This document shows positions 7,964 to 16,796 of a DNA stretch of 64,000 nucleotides, piece after piece. Numbering within the stretch: the stretch's first letter is position 1; each line of letters starts with the position of its first letter. The stretch is taken from assembly GCA_964354255.1 (NCBI GenBank), contig CAYGYX010000002.1:23388-87387 (forward strand), given 5' to 3'. The notes under the pieces were generated by a model, which had not been told where the DNA came from, did no database searches, and saw only the letters and a list, made by a program, of their open reading frames with translations. This DNA is from VGBK01 sp964354255. GTDB taxonomy: Bacteria; Actinomycetota; Acidimicrobiia; Spongiisociales; UBA11373. Both the position numbers and the translations under genes were made by a program.

Positions 7964-8769
7964 GCGAGGTCTTCCGCCCCGGTGAGCCGTGCCTGCTCGT
8001 GGACGGGCGGGGCCGGCACTACCTGGTCGACCTCGACCCGGATGGTGTCTTCCAGTACCACGTGGGAGCCCTGCCGCTCGGCCGGGTGATCGGGCAGCCG
8101 GAGGGGGCGGTGCTTCGCTCGTCGGGGGAAGGGCGGCTGGTGGCATTGCGCCCCCGCCTGGCCGACTACATCCTCCGGATGCGCCGGGGAGCGCAGGTGG
8201 TCTACCCGAAGGACATCGGGCCCATCCTGCACTGGGGGGACATAGGCCCCGGGATGAGGGTCCTCGAGGCCGGCACCGGGTCCGGGGCGCTCACCATGGC
8301 TCTGGTACAAGCAGTAGGGCCCACCGGGAACGTGGTCAGTGTCGAGGAGCGGCCCGACCACGCGGCCGGGGCCCGCGCTGCCATCCTGCGCTTCTTCGGA
8401 GAGCTGCCGCCCAACCTATCGCTGCGCCTCGGAAGGGTGGAGGACGTGGTGGAAGAGGTGGCCCCCCATCGGCTGGTCCTCGACCTGCCCGAGCCGTGGC
8501 TGGTGGTAGGCCCGGCCGCCGCCGGGCTGGCCGAGGGTGGGGTGCTCACCACCTACCTGCCGACCGTTCCGCAGGTGCAGCACCTCCACGATGAGCTTCG
8601 ACGCTCCCGCCGGTTCCTCGACGTCTTCACCTTTGAGATCCTGCTTCGCGAGTGGGTGGCGGAAGGCCGCTCGGTGCGGCCGGCGAGCCAGATGGTGGGT
8701 CACACCGGGTTCATCACCACCGCCCGCAGGGTGGCGCCGCTGGGAGGCGACGAAGAAGACCGGGAATAG
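7960..8769 (+). CDS. trmI: tRNA (adenine-58-N1)-methyltransferase
   Basis: 269 residues. The N-terminal small beta domain (about 1-70) precedes a Rossmann methyltransferase domain with the SAM motif VLEAGTGSGALT near 104 and the catalytic-loop DLPEP in the second half, as in TrmI. It modifies A58 in the T-loop of tRNAs. The GTG at 7960 overlaps the stop of the small membrane peptide by four bases. In many actinobacteria trmI lies beside the proteasome locus, as here. It converges with the ferredoxin gene across a strong hairpin. Confidence 0.92.
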   Translation: MSEVFRPGEPCLLVDGRGRHYLVDLDPDGVFQYHVGALPLGRVIGQPEGAVLRSSGEGRLVALRPRLADYILRMRRGAQVVYPKDIGPILHWGDIGPGMRVLEAGTGSGALTMALVQAVGPTGNVVSVEERPDHAAGARAAILRFFGELPPNLSLRLGRVEDVVEEVAPHRLVLDLPEPWLVVGPAAAGLAEGGVLTTYLPTVPQVQHLHDELRRSRRFLDVFTFEILLREWVAEGRSVRPASQMVGHTGFITTARRVAPLGGDEEDRE

Positions 8770-8770
8770 G

Positions 8771-8799
8771 CGGGGCCCCGCCGGGAAGGCGGGGCCCCG
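8771..8799. terminator. Strong hairpin between convergent trmI and ferredoxin genes
   Basis: A perfect 12-bp stem (CGGGGCCCCGCC and its complement) with the loop GGGAA starts just after the trmI stop. Each arm is itself largely palindromic. No T-tract; it would serve both directions. Confidence 0.6.
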
Positions 8800-8822
8800 T
8801 GCCGGAGAGGCGGCGGGGCCGG

Positions 8823-9071
8823 CTACTCCTCGATGATGAAAATGCACTCGCCGGGGCACTCCTCGGCCGACTCGCGGGTGGCGTCCTCCAGGCCCGCCGG
8901 GACCTGAGCAATACCTTCGGCACCCTGCGGGCTGCCCTTGGCGGCGGCGTAGATCTTGTCGCCCTCCCGTACATAGGCCAGCCCGTCGTCCAGTAGGACG
9001 AAGACATCCGGGGCGATCTCCTCGCAGAGCCCGTCGCCGGTGCACAGGTCCTGGTCGATCCAAACCTTCAT
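8823..9071 (-). CDS. Single-cluster ferredoxin, probably [3Fe-4S]
   Basis: 82 residues beginning MKVWIDQDLCTGDGLC. The first cluster motif is C-x5-C with Asp at the usual second cysteine (CTGDGLC), and the remaining ligand lies in ECPGECIFI near the C-terminus. This is the pattern of [3Fe-4S] ferredoxins of the cytochrome P450 partner type. A good ribosome-binding site (GAGGGGAA) precedes the ATG. It lies between trmI and mpa; a ferredoxin near the pupylation locus recurs in actinobacteria, but its electron partner is unknown. No P450 or reductase is in the window. Confidence 0.88.
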   Translation of the reverse strand: MKVWIDQDLCTGDGLCEEIAPDVFVLLDDGLAYVREGDKIYAAAKGSPQGAEGIAQVPAGLEDATRESAEECPGECIFIIEE

Positions 9072-9102
9072 TGTTCCCCTCTGTAGTCGGGATTCGGCAA
9101 GC

Positions 9103-9108
9103 ATTGTA
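9103..9108 (-). promoter_or_regulatory. -10 element of the ferredoxin gene
   Basis: TACAAT on the minus strand, about 31 bases before the ATG, leaving a short leader that holds the ribosome-binding site. This contrasts with the leaderless units around it. Confidence 0.45.
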
Positions 9109-9160
9109 TCGGCCGTGCTCGACCTCCCGGTCCACTCCCGAGACAGTAGGGTGCCGGCCG

Positions 9161-9166
9161 TATACT
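9161..9166 (+). promoter_or_regulatory. -10 element of the mpa-dop-pup-prcBA operon
   Basis: TATACT lies 28 bases before the GTG of mpa, with GGGAGG between them as a ribosome-binding site. No clear TTGACA is seen at the usual distance. Confidence 0.45.
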
Positions 9167-9194
9167 GACCGGCGGCCTACCCGGGAGGGCCCCC

Positions 9195-10916
9195 GTGCCC
9201 GAGGGCGAGAGCTCTGCCGAAGAGTCCGCTCAGACCATCAGGATGCTGGAAGAGGAGATCGCCATCCTCCGGCGGCGGCTGCAGGATGCCCCCCGCCGGG
9301 TGCGAGTCCTGGAGGAGCGCCTGCTCGAGGCGAAGGGCCGGCTCTCGCAGGCGACGTCCCAGAACGAACGCCTCTCGGCGGCTTTGCAGGAAACCCGCGA
9401 GCAGCTGACGCTGCTGCGGCGCGAAGTGGAGAAGCTGACCGCCCCACCCAACCCCTTCGCCGTGATCGAGCGGGTCAACCCCGACGGCACGCTCGACGTG
9501 TTGACGGGAGGCCGCAAGCTGCGGGTGGGGGTCCAGCCCTCCATCGAGGTCAAAGAGCTGGACCGCGGCCAGGAGGTACTGCTCAACGAGGCCATGAGCG
9601 TGATCGACGTGGGCACATTCGACGCGGGGGGCGAGGTGACCACGGTCAAGGAGGTCCTGGGGGACGGCCGGGTCATCGTCGTCGGGCCGGCCGACGACGA
9701 ACGGGTCGTGGGCCTGGCCGGGCCCATGGAGCCGGTTCCCCTGCGGGTAGGGGACGCGGTTCGCCTGGATGCTCGTACCGGGCTGATCCAGGAGCGCCTG
9801 GTGCGCCCGGAGGTCGAAGAGCTGGTGCTGGAGGAGATACCCGACATCACCTACGAGCAGATCGGCGGCCTGACGGCTCAGATCGAGACAATCCGCGACG
9901 CCGTCGAACTGCCCTACCTCTACAAGCACCTCTTCGAGGACTACGAGCTCAGCGCCCCCAAGGGGGTGCTCCTCTACGGGCCCCCCGGCTGCGGGAAGAC
10001 CCTCATCGCCAAGGCGGTGGCCAACAGCCTGGCCGGGGCGGTGGCGGCCAAGACCGGGTCGGTCGACGCCCGCTCCTACTTCCTCAACATCAAGGGCCCC
10101 GAGCTCCTGAACAAGTACGTCGGCGAGACCGAGCGCCAGATCCGCCTCATCTTCGCCCGGGCGAAGGAGAAGTCCGACGAGGGGGTCCCGGTCATCGTGT
10201 TCTTCGACGAGATGGATTCCCTCTTCCGCACCCGGGGGAGCGGCGTCTCGTCGGACGTTGAATCCACCGTGGTACCGCAGCTGCTGTCCGAGCTGGACGG
10301 GGTGGAGGGCCTCAAGAACGTGATCGTGATCGGGGCCTCCAACCGCGAGGACCTCATCGACCCGGCCATCCTGCGCCCCGGCCGACTCGATGTGAAGATC
10401 AAGGTGGAACGCCCGGACGTGGCGGCCGCCCGGGAGATATTCGGGATCTACCTGCGGCGCAGCCTCCCCTTCGCCGATGACGAGCTGGGGGCTGCCGGGG
10501 GCGACCTCTCCGCTCTGATCGCCTCCCTGATCGACCGGGTGGTGGAGGCCATGTTCGCCACCGTCCACGAGAACCGCTTCCTCGAGGTGACCTATGCCAA
10601 TGGGGACAAGGAGACCCTCTACTTCCGCGACTTCGCCTCCGGGGCGATGATCGAGAACGTGGTGCGCCGGGCGAAGAAGGCGGCAATCAAGCGGGAGATC
10701 GCCGGCGGGGCCAGGGGAGTGGGAGTCGGCGACCTGCTGGGGGCGGTGCGCCAGGAGTACCGCGAGCACGAGGACCTCCCCAACACCACCAACCCCGACG
10801 ACTGGGCCCGCATCTCCGGCAAGAAGGGCGAGCGCATCGTCTACGTGCGCACCCTGGTGGAGGGAGACACCCCCCACCGCGCCATCGAGGCGATCAGCAC
10901 GGGCCAGTACCTGTGA
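9195..10916 (+). CDS. mpa: Proteasome-activating AAA+ ATPase Mpa/ARC
   Basis: 573 residues. A coiled coil (about 10-82) that in Mycobacterium captures Pup is followed by tandem OB folds (about 85-205) and one AAA+ module with Walker A GPPGCGKT (262-269), Walker B VIVFFDEMD (333-341) and the arginine-finger region ILRPGRLD. The C-terminus ends GQYL, the docking tail that opens the 20S gate. It forms a hexamer that unfolds pupylated proteins. GTG start preceded by GGGAGG; the last bases overlap the dop start by four. Known alternative name arc. Confidence 0.97.
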   Translation: MPEGESSAEESAQTIRMLEEEIAILRRRLQDAPRRVRVLEERLLEAKGRLSQATSQNERLSAALQETREQLTLLRREVEKLTAPPNPFAVIERVNPDGTLDVLTGGRKLRVGVQPSIEVKELDRGQEVLLNEAMSVIDVGTFDAGGEVTTVKEVLGDGRVIVVGPADDERVVGLAGPMEPVPLRVGDAVRLDARTGLIQERLVRPEVEELVLEEIPDITYEQIGGLTAQIETIRDAVELPYLYKHLFEDYELSAPKGVLLYGPPGCGKTLIAKAVANSLAGAVAAKTGSVDARSYFLNIKGPELLNKYVGETERQIRLIFARAKEKSDEGVPVIVFFDEMDSLFRTRGSGVSSDVESTVVPQLLSELDGVEGLKNVIVIGASNREDLIDPAILRPGRLDVKIKVERPDVAAAREIFGIYLRRSLPFADDELGAAGGDLSALIASLIDRVVEAMFATVHENRFLEVTYANGDKETLYFRDFASGAMIENVVRRAKKAAIKREIAGGARGVGVGDLLGAVRQEYREHEDLPNTTNPDDWARISGKKGERIVYVRTLVEGDTPHRAIEAISTGQYL

Positions 10917-12412
10917 GCCGGTCGGTCCGCAAGATCCTCGGGACCGAGACCGAGTTCGGCATCGCGGTGAGGGGACGGCCGGGCTACGACCCGGTCATGG
11001 CCAGCAGCCTGGCGGTGGCCGCCTACACCGGGCCTTCCCGCACCAACTGGTCCTCCGAGGAGGAGACGCCGGGGCGCGACGCCCGCGGGTTCGCCCGGAT
11101 TGCCGGCGAGCCGGACACCGGCATGCTCAACGCGGCGCTGAGCAACGGCGCCCGCCTCTACGTCGACCATGCCCACCCCGAGTACTCGACCCCCGAGTGC
11201 TTCGACCCTCTCGAGGGAGCCCTCTACGACAAGGCGGGCGAGCTGATCATGGCTCAGGCGGCGGCTGCCGTCGAACTCCCTCCGGGCGAGCGGCTGCTGA
11301 TCTACAAGAACAACAGTGACGGGAAGGGCAACTCGTACGGGGCGCACGAAAACTACTTGATGGCCCGGTCGGTGCCCTTCGAGGAGATCGCACGCCACCT
11401 CACCGCCTTCCTGGTCACCCGACAGGTGCTCACCGGGGCGGGGAAGGTGGGGAGCGAGAACGGCCGCCCCCGGGTTTCCTACCAGATCAGCCAGCGGGCC
11501 GACTTCTTCGAGGAGGAGGTCGGGCTGGAGACCACGGTCCGGCGCCCCATCAACAACACGCGGGACGAGCCCCACGCCGATCCTGCCACCTACCGGCGCC
11601 TGCACGTGATCGTCGGCGACGCGAACCTCTCCGAGCAGCAGATCTTCCTCAAGCTGGGCGCCACCGCCTTGGTGCTGGCCGCCCTCGAGATGGGGACGCT
11701 GGGCAAGCCGGTGGCGCTCGAGAGCCCGGTCGAGTCCCTCTGGCGAATCAGCCACGACCCCACCTTGCGCCGGACCGTCCGCCTGGCCGGCGGGCGCAGC
11801 GCGACGGCACTCGATCTGCAGCACGAATACCTGAGCAGGGCGGCGGCCGGTGCCGGCGGGGAAGTCGGGGACCCAGTGTCCGGCCGGGTGCTGGCCCTTT
11901 GGGAGGAGGCGCTGGCGGATCTCGAGCGCGATCCGCTCTCCACCTCCGGCTACCTGGATTGGACGGCCAAGCTCGCCTTGCTCGAGGGGTATCGGGAGCG
12001 CGATCGCCTTGCCTGGGATCACCCCAAGCTGCGGCTGCTCGACCTCCAGTACCACGACGTCGACCCGCAGCGCAGCCTGTACGGGCGGCTGGTAGCGGCC
12101 GGGCGAATGAAGCGGCTCTTCAGTGACGAGGAGATCGAACGGGCCACCGTGGCCCCACCGGGGGGGACGCGCGCCTACTTCCGCGGGCGGTGCGTCGCCA
12201 AGTACGGTGAGGCCGTGGTGTCGGCCAACTGGGACTCGCTGGTGCTGGACACGGGCCGGGCTGCTCTCCAACGGGTGCCTATGATGGACCCGCTGCGCGG
12301 GGGCCGGGAGAGCGTGGCCGACCTCATAGATCGGTGCGCCTCGGCCGCCGACCTCGTCCGTGCCCTCGGAGGAAACAATGGCCGAACAGGAACGCAAACA
12401 CCCCCGTCGTAG
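10913..12412 (+). CDS. dop: Pup deamidase/depupylase Dop
   Basis: 499 residues of the carboxylate-amine ligase-like fold shared with PafA. The N-terminal ATP/magnesium strand contains TETEFGIAV, and the loop NNTRDEPHAD and the KNNSDGKGNSYG motif are present. A region rich in small and charged residues at about 37-65, absent from PafA, corresponds to the Dop loop. Dop converts the C-terminal glutamine of Pup to glutamate and removes Pup from substrates. It overlaps mpa by four bases (GTGA) and runs past the pup start by 35 bases. Confidence 0.96.
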   Translation: MSRSVRKILGTETEFGIAVRGRPGYDPVMASSLAVAAYTGPSRTNWSSEEETPGRDARGFARIAGEPDTGMLNAALSNGARLYVDHAHPEYSTPECFDPLEGALYDKAGELIMAQAAAAVELPPGERLLIYKNNSDGKGNSYGAHENYLMARSVPFEEIARHLTAFLVTRQVLTGAGKVGSENGRPRVSYQISQRADFFEEEVGLETTVRRPINNTRDEPHADPATYRRLHVIVGDANLSEQQIFLKLGATALVLAALEMGTLGKPVALESPVESLWRISHDPTLRRTVRLAGGRSATALDLQHEYLSRAAAGAGGEVGDPVSGRVLALWEEALADLERDPLSTSGYLDWTAKLALLEGYRERDRLAWDHPKLRLLDLQYHDVDPQRSLYGRLVAAGRMKRLFSDEEIERATVAPPGGTRAYFRGRCVAKYGEAVVSANWDSLVLDTGRAALQRVPMMDPLRGGRESVADLIDRCASAADLVRALGGNNGRTGTQTPPS

Positions 12413-12572
12413 CGAGGCTCGCCGGGAGGCTGCGGCCGAGCTCGTGACCCCACGGGACGTCGGGGGCGAGCTGACCGAGAAGATCGACGGCCTGCTCGAA
12501 GAGATCGACAGCGTTCTCGAGGAGAATGCCGAGGAGTTCGTCAGGGACTACGTGCAGAAGGGGGGCCAGTGA
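12378..12572 (+). CDS. pup: Prokaryotic ubiquitin-like protein Pup
   Basis: 64 residues, highly charged and probably disordered, ending KGGQ. The terminal glutamine means Dop must deamidate it before PafA can ligate it. The central helix region (about 31-58) binds the Mpa coiled coil. The start is ATG 12378, with GGAGG ideally spaced, inside the 3' end of dop; the stop overlaps prcB as GTGA. Length is the family standard. Confidence 0.97.
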   Translation: MAEQERKHPRRSEARREAAAELVTPRDVGGELTEKIDGLLEEIDSVLEENAEEFVRDYVQKGGQ

Positions 12573-13357
12573 TCACCGATCCCCCGGGAGCCCCCGGGTC
12601 CCCCGTGCCGGGCGAGAGCTTCACCGCGCTCTTGCGGGCCCAGGGGATGGAGCCCCGCTGGACCCTCCCCTCCGACGCGTCTCTCCTCGACGCCCCGGAA
12701 GGCACCACGGTGCTGGCCTTCCGCTACGTCGACGGGGTGATCATGGCCGGCGACCGGCGGGCCACGGCCGGCAACGTCATTGCCTATCGCACCATGCAGA
12801 AAGTATTCCCGGCCGATGCATACTCGGCAGTAGGCGTTTCCGGGACGGCCGGGGTGGGGGTCGAGCTGATACGCCTCTTCCAGACCGAACTGGAGCACTA
12901 CGAGAAGCTCGAAGGAAGTCGCCTCAGCCTGGAGGGCAAGGCCAACCACCTGGCCGCCATGGTACGGGCCCACCTCCCTATGGCCTTCCAGGGCCTGGTG
13001 GTCGTACCCCTGTTCTGCGGGTTCGATGAGGACGGCGGGCAGGGGCGGCTCTACAGCTTCGACGTGGTCGGGGGGCGCTACGAAGAGACCGACTACGCCG
13101 CCACCGGCTCGGGAGGCCGCGATGCCAAGGCCTACCTCCGCACCGCTTTCCGGGAGTCCTTGAGCGAAGAGGAAGCGCTGCGGCTGGCCATCGAGTCCCT
13201 GGTCGCCGCCGCCGAGGAAGACACCGCGACCGGAGGACCGGACCTGCAGCGCGGGATCTACCCCAATGTGGCAGTCGTGTCGGCAGAGGGATACCGCGAG
13301 ATCGATGAGGAGCGGGTGGCGGCCGTGTCTCGCGAGGTGATGGGAGCCGCGCGATGA
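12569..13357 (+). CDS. prcB: 20S proteasome beta subunit
   Basis: 262 residues: a propeptide ends at Gly45 and the mature chain begins with Thr46 (APEG then TTVLAF), the N-terminal nucleophile. The Asp and Lys of the active site are in VDGVIMAGDRRAT. It forms the two inner heptameric rings where peptide bonds are cut. The start GTG overlaps the pup stop and the end overlaps prcA, so the order pup-prcB-prcA is translationally coupled. Confidence 0.97.
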   Translation: MITDPPGAPGSPVPGESFTALLRAQGMEPRWTLPSDASLLDAPEGTTVLAFRYVDGVIMAGDRRATAGNVIAYRTMQKVFPADAYSAVGVSGTAGVGVELIRLFQTELEHYEKLEGSRLSLEGKANHLAAMVRAHLPMAFQGLVVVPLFCGFDEDGGQGRLYSFDVVGGRYEETDYAATGSGGRDAKAYLRTAFRESLSEEEALRLAIESLVAAAEEDTATGGPDLQRGIYPNVAVVSAEGYREIDEERVAAVSREVMGAAR

Positions 13358-14028
13358 ACCTCCCCTTCTACGTTCCCCCCGAACAGCTGATGAAGGACCG
13401 GGCGGAATACGCCCGCAAGGGAATCGCCCGGGGCAAATCGATAGCGGCCGTGGCCTACGCCGACGGCATCCTGCTACTCGCCGAGAACCCGAGCGGCACG
13501 CTCCACAAGATCGGGGAGATCTACGACCGCATCGCCTTCGCCGGGGTAGGGAAGTACACCGAGTTCGAGGCGCTGCGCGTGGCCGGCATCCGCCATGCGG
13601 ACCTCAAGGGGTACGCCTATGCCCGCCGCGACGTGACGGCCAAGGGACTGGCCAACGCCTACGCACAGGTGCTCGGCCAGATCTTCACCCAGGAGATCAA
13701 GCCGTACGAGGTGGAGATCATGGTGGCCGAGGTCGGGAAGGACAGCGGAGCAGATCTCCTGTTCAAGGTCACCTACGACGGCACCCTCTTCGCCGAGGAG
13801 CACTACTCGGCCATCGGCGGCCAGGAGGAACGGCTGACGGCCTTCCTGCAGGAGCACTTCCGTGCTGGAGCCTCCCTACCCGAGGCGCTGGGCTGGGCAG
13901 TGGGCGCCTTCGAGGCGGCCAGCTCGCAGAGGTTCGAGCCCCAGGAGTGGGAAGCCGCGGTTGTCGACCGCACCCTGGGACGGCGCACCTTCCGGCGTCT
14001 CCGGGGCGAGGAGATGACGCCGGCCTAG
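13354..14028 (+). CDS. prcA: 20S proteasome alpha subunit
   Basis: 224 residues starting MNLPFYVPPEQLMKDRAEYARKG, the gate-forming N-terminus of actinobacterial alpha subunits; RGKSIAAVAYADGILLLAEN marks the first core strands. It has no catalytic threonine and builds the outer rings that dock Mpa. The stop codon shares bases with the stop of the convergent DUF2007-like gene, so transcripts of the two overlap. Confidence 0.96.
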   Translation: MNLPFYVPPEQLMKDRAEYARKGIARGKSIAAVAYADGILLLAENPSGTLHKIGEIYDRIAFAGVGKYTEFEALRVAGIRHADLKGYAYARRDVTAKGLANAYAQVLGQIFTQEIKPYEVEIMVAEVGKDSGADLLFKVTYDGTLFAEEHYSAIGGQEERLTAFLQEHFRAGASLPEALGWAVGAFEAASSQRFEPQEWEAAVVDRTLGRRTFRRLRGEEMTPA

Positions 14029-14390
14029 AGCAGCCGGGCCACCACGAGCCAGAGGGTCAGGACCAGGAGCAGCGCCCCCAGGGCCACCGTCAGCGGGCTC
14101 CAGCCGGCCTTCGGCGGGACCGGGGCCCGTTCCGGCTCGCCGTCCGCCAACTCGAGGTGGCTGATGTCCCCCTCGGCCACGAGGCTGCGAGCATCGTCGA
14201 GGCGGCTGAGGGGCACCCAGACCTGGGTGGCGGCCATCTCCCCGATGGTGAGCCGATAGGGCCCAAGAGACTCGCCCCGCAGGCGCGACTCGATACCCTC
14301 GGAGCGCAGGAGAGCGGCACACAGGTCGGCGGCGGCCGGATCGCTCACCGTGGCCAGCAGGAGGAAGGGCTCGGGGTCGGTCGAGGGCAC
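14025..14390 (-). CDS. DUF2007-like protein with C-terminal membrane anchor
   Basis: 121 residues. The N-terminal 75 residues look like the DUF2007 (putative prokaryotic signal-transducing) fold: FLLLATVSDPAAADLCAALL, GIESRLRG and a final VWVPLSRLDDARSLV. The protein ends in one transmembrane helix (about 99-119). The GTG start at 14390 is supported by TACGAT six bases upstream; the frame is open much further but there only shadows pafA. It sits antisense inside the proteasome locus between prcA and pafA. Function unknown. Confidence 0.65.
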   Translation of the reverse strand: MPSTDPEPFLLLATVSDPAAADLCAALLRSEGIESRLRGESLGPYRLTIGEMAATQVWVPLSRLDDARSLVAEGDISHLELADGEPERAPVPPKAGWSPLTVALGALLLVLTLWLVVARLL

Positions 14391-14396
14391 CTCCGG

Positions 14397-14402
14397 ATCG
14401 TA
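14397..14402 (-). promoter_or_regulatory. -10 element of the DUF2007-like gene
   Basis: TACGAT on the minus strand, six bases before GTG 14390. Confidence 0.45.
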
Positions 14403-14443
14403 TCGGCCTCTGCCTCCTAACCGGCCAACGGCCGAGGCCGGGG

Positions 14444-14449
14444 TACCCT
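14444..14449 (+). promoter_or_regulatory. -10 element of pafA, leaderless geometry
   Basis: TACCCT ends seven bases before GTG 14457. pafA therefore has its own promoter, separate from mpa-prcA. Confidence 0.5.
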
Positions 14450-14456
14450 GCCCGGC

Positions 14457-15812
14457 GTGGAACGGCGCATCGTCGGAATGGAGAACGAGTACGGGGTGAC
14501 CTGCACCCTGCGGGGGCAGCGGCGCCTGTCCGCCGATGAGGTGGCCCGCTACCTCTTCCGGCGGGTGGTCTCCTGGGGCCGGTCCTCGAACGTCTTCCTC
14601 GAGAACGGGGCCCGCCTGTACCTGGATGTGGGCAGCCATCCGGAGTACGCCACCCCGGAGTGCGACAGCCTCTACGAGTTGGTGGCCCACGACAAAGCGG
14701 GGGAGCGGGTGCTGGAGGGCCTGTTGCACTCCGCCGAGCGCCGGCTGGAGGAGGAGGGCATCAGGGGCCAGGTGTACCTCTTCAAGAACAACACCGACTC
14801 GGCCGGGAACTCGTATGGCTGCCACGAGAACTACCTGGTGGCCCGGCAGGGGGACTTCCAGCACATCCTGGACACCCTCATCCCATTCCTGGTCAGCCGG
14901 CAGGTGTTCTGCGGCGCGGGCAAGGTGCTCCAGACCACGCGCGGGCCGGTGTACTGCCTGGCGCAGCGCGCCGAGCACATCTGGGAGGGCGTCTCTTCGG
15001 CCACTACCCGCAGCCGTCCGATCATCAACACCCGCGACGAGCCTCATGCCGATGCCGAGCGCTACCGGCGGCTGCACGTCATCGCCGGCGATTCCAACAT
15101 GAGCGAGTACGCCACCTACGCCAAGGTGGGGAGCACCCTGGCCCTGCTGCAGATGCTGGAGGAGGGGGTGGTGTTCCGCGACCTCGGCTTGGAGAACCCG
15201 ATCCGGGCGCTGCGCGAGATCAGCCGCGACGTCACCTGCCGGCGCAGGGTGCGGCTGGCGAACGGCCGGGAGCTCTCCGCCCTGGACATCCAATGGGAGT
15301 ACCTGGAGCGGGTGCTCCGCTACTCGCGGGCGCATTCCTTCCCGGCGCAGGTCGAGGCCGCGGTCGCGATGTGGGAGCACTTGCTCACCGGCCTGGAGAA
15401 GGACCCGCTCTCTCTGCGGCGCGAGTGCGACTGGGTCGCCAAGTACCACCTCGTGGAAGACTACCGAGCGCATCGCGACCTCGACCTGGGGGACCCGCGG
15501 GTCTCCTTGCTCGATCTCACCTACCACGACGTCAGCCGGGAGCGCGGCCTCTACTACATCCTGCAACGGCGCGGAATGGTGGACCGGGTGGTCACCGACG
15601 AAGACGTGGCGCGGGCCCTGCTCGACCCGCCCCAGACGACCCGCGCCCGCCTGCGTGGAGAGTTCATCAAGGCGGCCAAGGCGCGCCAGCGTGATATCAC
15701 CGTCGACTGGGTGCACCTGAAGGTGAACGACCAGGCACAGCGCACGGTGCTGCTCAAGGATCCCTTTCGCGCCTTCGACGACCGCGTCGACCGTCTCATC
15801 GCCGGGCTCTGA
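14457..15812 (+). CDS. pafA: Pup-protein ligase PafA
   Basis: 451 residues, same fold as Dop but without the inserted loop. The start MERRIVGMENEYGV carries the magnesium-binding Glu and the catalytic Asp lies in LYLDVGSHPEYATPE (about 55-68); the KNNTDSAGNSYGCHENY block and the NTRDEPHAD loop follow. It joins the deamidated C-terminal Glu of Pup to substrate lysines using ATP. Ends 60 bp before pafB. Confidence 0.97.
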   Translation: MERRIVGMENEYGVTCTLRGQRRLSADEVARYLFRRVVSWGRSSNVFLENGARLYLDVGSHPEYATPECDSLYELVAHDKAGERVLEGLLHSAERRLEEEGIRGQVYLFKNNTDSAGNSYGCHENYLVARQGDFQHILDTLIPFLVSRQVFCGAGKVLQTTRGPVYCLAQRAEHIWEGVSSATTRSRPIINTRDEPHADAERYRRLHVIAGDSNMSEYATYAKVGSTLALLQMLEEGVVFRDLGLENPIRALREISRDVTCRRRVRLANGRELSALDIQWEYLERVLRYSRAHSFPAQVEAAVAMWEHLLTGLEKDPLSLRRECDWVAKYHLVEDYRAHRDLDLGDPRVSLLDLTYHDVSRERGLYYILQRRGMVDRVVTDEDVARALLDPPQTTRARLRGEFIKAAKARQRDITVDWVHLKVNDQAQRTVLLKDPFRAFDDRVDRLIAGL

Positions 15813-15858
15813 GGGCACCCTGTCCGCCCGACGGCTTCCACCCACGCCCGGGTCCGGA

Positions 15859-15864
15859 TACAGT
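15859..15864 (+). promoter_or_regulatory. -10 element of pafBC, leaderless geometry
   Basis: TACAGT ends eight bases before the ATG of pafB. I looked for the mycobacterial PafBC-dependent motif (TTGTC-type box just upstream) and did not see a convincing copy. Confidence 0.45.
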
Positions 15865-15872
15865 CGGCGGCG

Positions 15873-16796
15873 ATGCAGCGAGTGATCGAACGGATCCTGA
15901 ACCTGCTCGCCTTCCTGCTCACCGTCGGCCGGCCGGTGACCGCCGAGGAGATCCGGCACACCGTGGCCGGCTACGGACAGGAGGGAGACGAGGCCTTCCG
16001 GCGCACCTTCGAACGCGACAAGGACCTGCTGCGCAGCCTGGGCATCCCGCTGCGGCTGGTCTTCACCGACCGCTGGGAGGTGGAACAGGGCTACCTGGTA
16101 CCCAAGGATGAGTATGCCCTGGCGGACCCCGGCCTCACCGACGAGGAACGAGCGGCGCTGGGGCTGGCCGCCCAGGTAGTGCGCATCGGGGGCCTGGCCT
16201 CCGAGCCGGCGGCTCTCTTCAAGCTGGGGGGGGCTCCCCCGGCAGGCTCGGGAGAGCCCGTGGGCGCCGACCTGGGCGCGGCCTCGGCCGACCTGCCGCT
16301 GCTCTTCGCGGCGGCGGCCGAGGCCCGGGAGGTGGCTTTCACCTACCTCGGCAAGGCTCGCCGAGTCCGACCCTACGGCCTGGTCCACCGGCGGGGCCAC
16401 TGGTACCTGGTGGGCCCCCCGGCGGGGGAGACGGCGGTGCGAACTTTTCGCGTCGACCGGCTGGAAGCGCTCCGACTCGGCAATCGGCCCCAGGCCTTCT
16501 CCCGTCCCGCCGGTTTCCGAGCGGCGGACGCCATCCCCGAGGCTCCCTGGGAAGGCGGCGAGGAGGAGGTGGAGGTGACGGTCCGCTTCGATCGCGAGGT
16601 GGCCTGGTGGGCGCGGCGGCAGCTGACCGCCGCCGCCGCAGTCGTCGAGGAGCCCGGCGGTTCCCTGGTGGCCCGCCTGCCGGTGCGAGCCGTTGGTGCC
16701 TTCATCGGATGGATGGTCGGGTTCGAGGATGCCGCCGAGGTGTTGGAGCCGACGGAAGTACGACAGCGCCTGCTAGCCCATGTGGAGGGCCCGTGA
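15873..16796 (+). CDS. pafB: WYL-domain regulator PafB
   Basis: 307 residues: winged-helix N-terminus (about 1-75) and a WYL domain containing VRPYGLVHRRGHWYLVG (about 165-185), then a C-terminal extension. In Mycobacterium PafB and PafC act together as a transcription activator of the RecA-independent DNA-damage response, and the pair is co-located with pafA. The stop overlaps the pafC start as GTGA. Confidence 0.92.
   Translation: MQRVIERILNLLAFLLTVGRPVTAEEIRHTVAGYGQEGDEAFRRTFERDKDLLRSLGIPLRLVFTDRWEVEQGYLVPKDEYALADPGLTDEERAALGLAAQVVRIGGLASEPAALFKLGGAPPAGSGEPVGADLGAASADLPLLFAAAAEAREVAFTYLGKARRVRPYGLVHRRGHWYLVGPPAGETAVRTFRVDRLEALRLGNRPQAFSRPAGFRAADAIPEAPWEGGEEEVEVTVRFDREVAWWARRQLTAAAAVVEEPGGSLVARLPVRAVGAFIGWMVGFEDAAEVLEPTEVRQRLLAHVEGP

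Noticed and set aside
15820..15872. PafBC-type DNA-damage promoter before pafB
   Set aside because: No TTGTC-like box at the expected distance from TACAGT.
14400..16400. Long minus-strand open frame opposite pafA and pafB
   Set aside because: Only its last 121 codons look like a protein; the rest mirrors the codon pattern of the sense genes.
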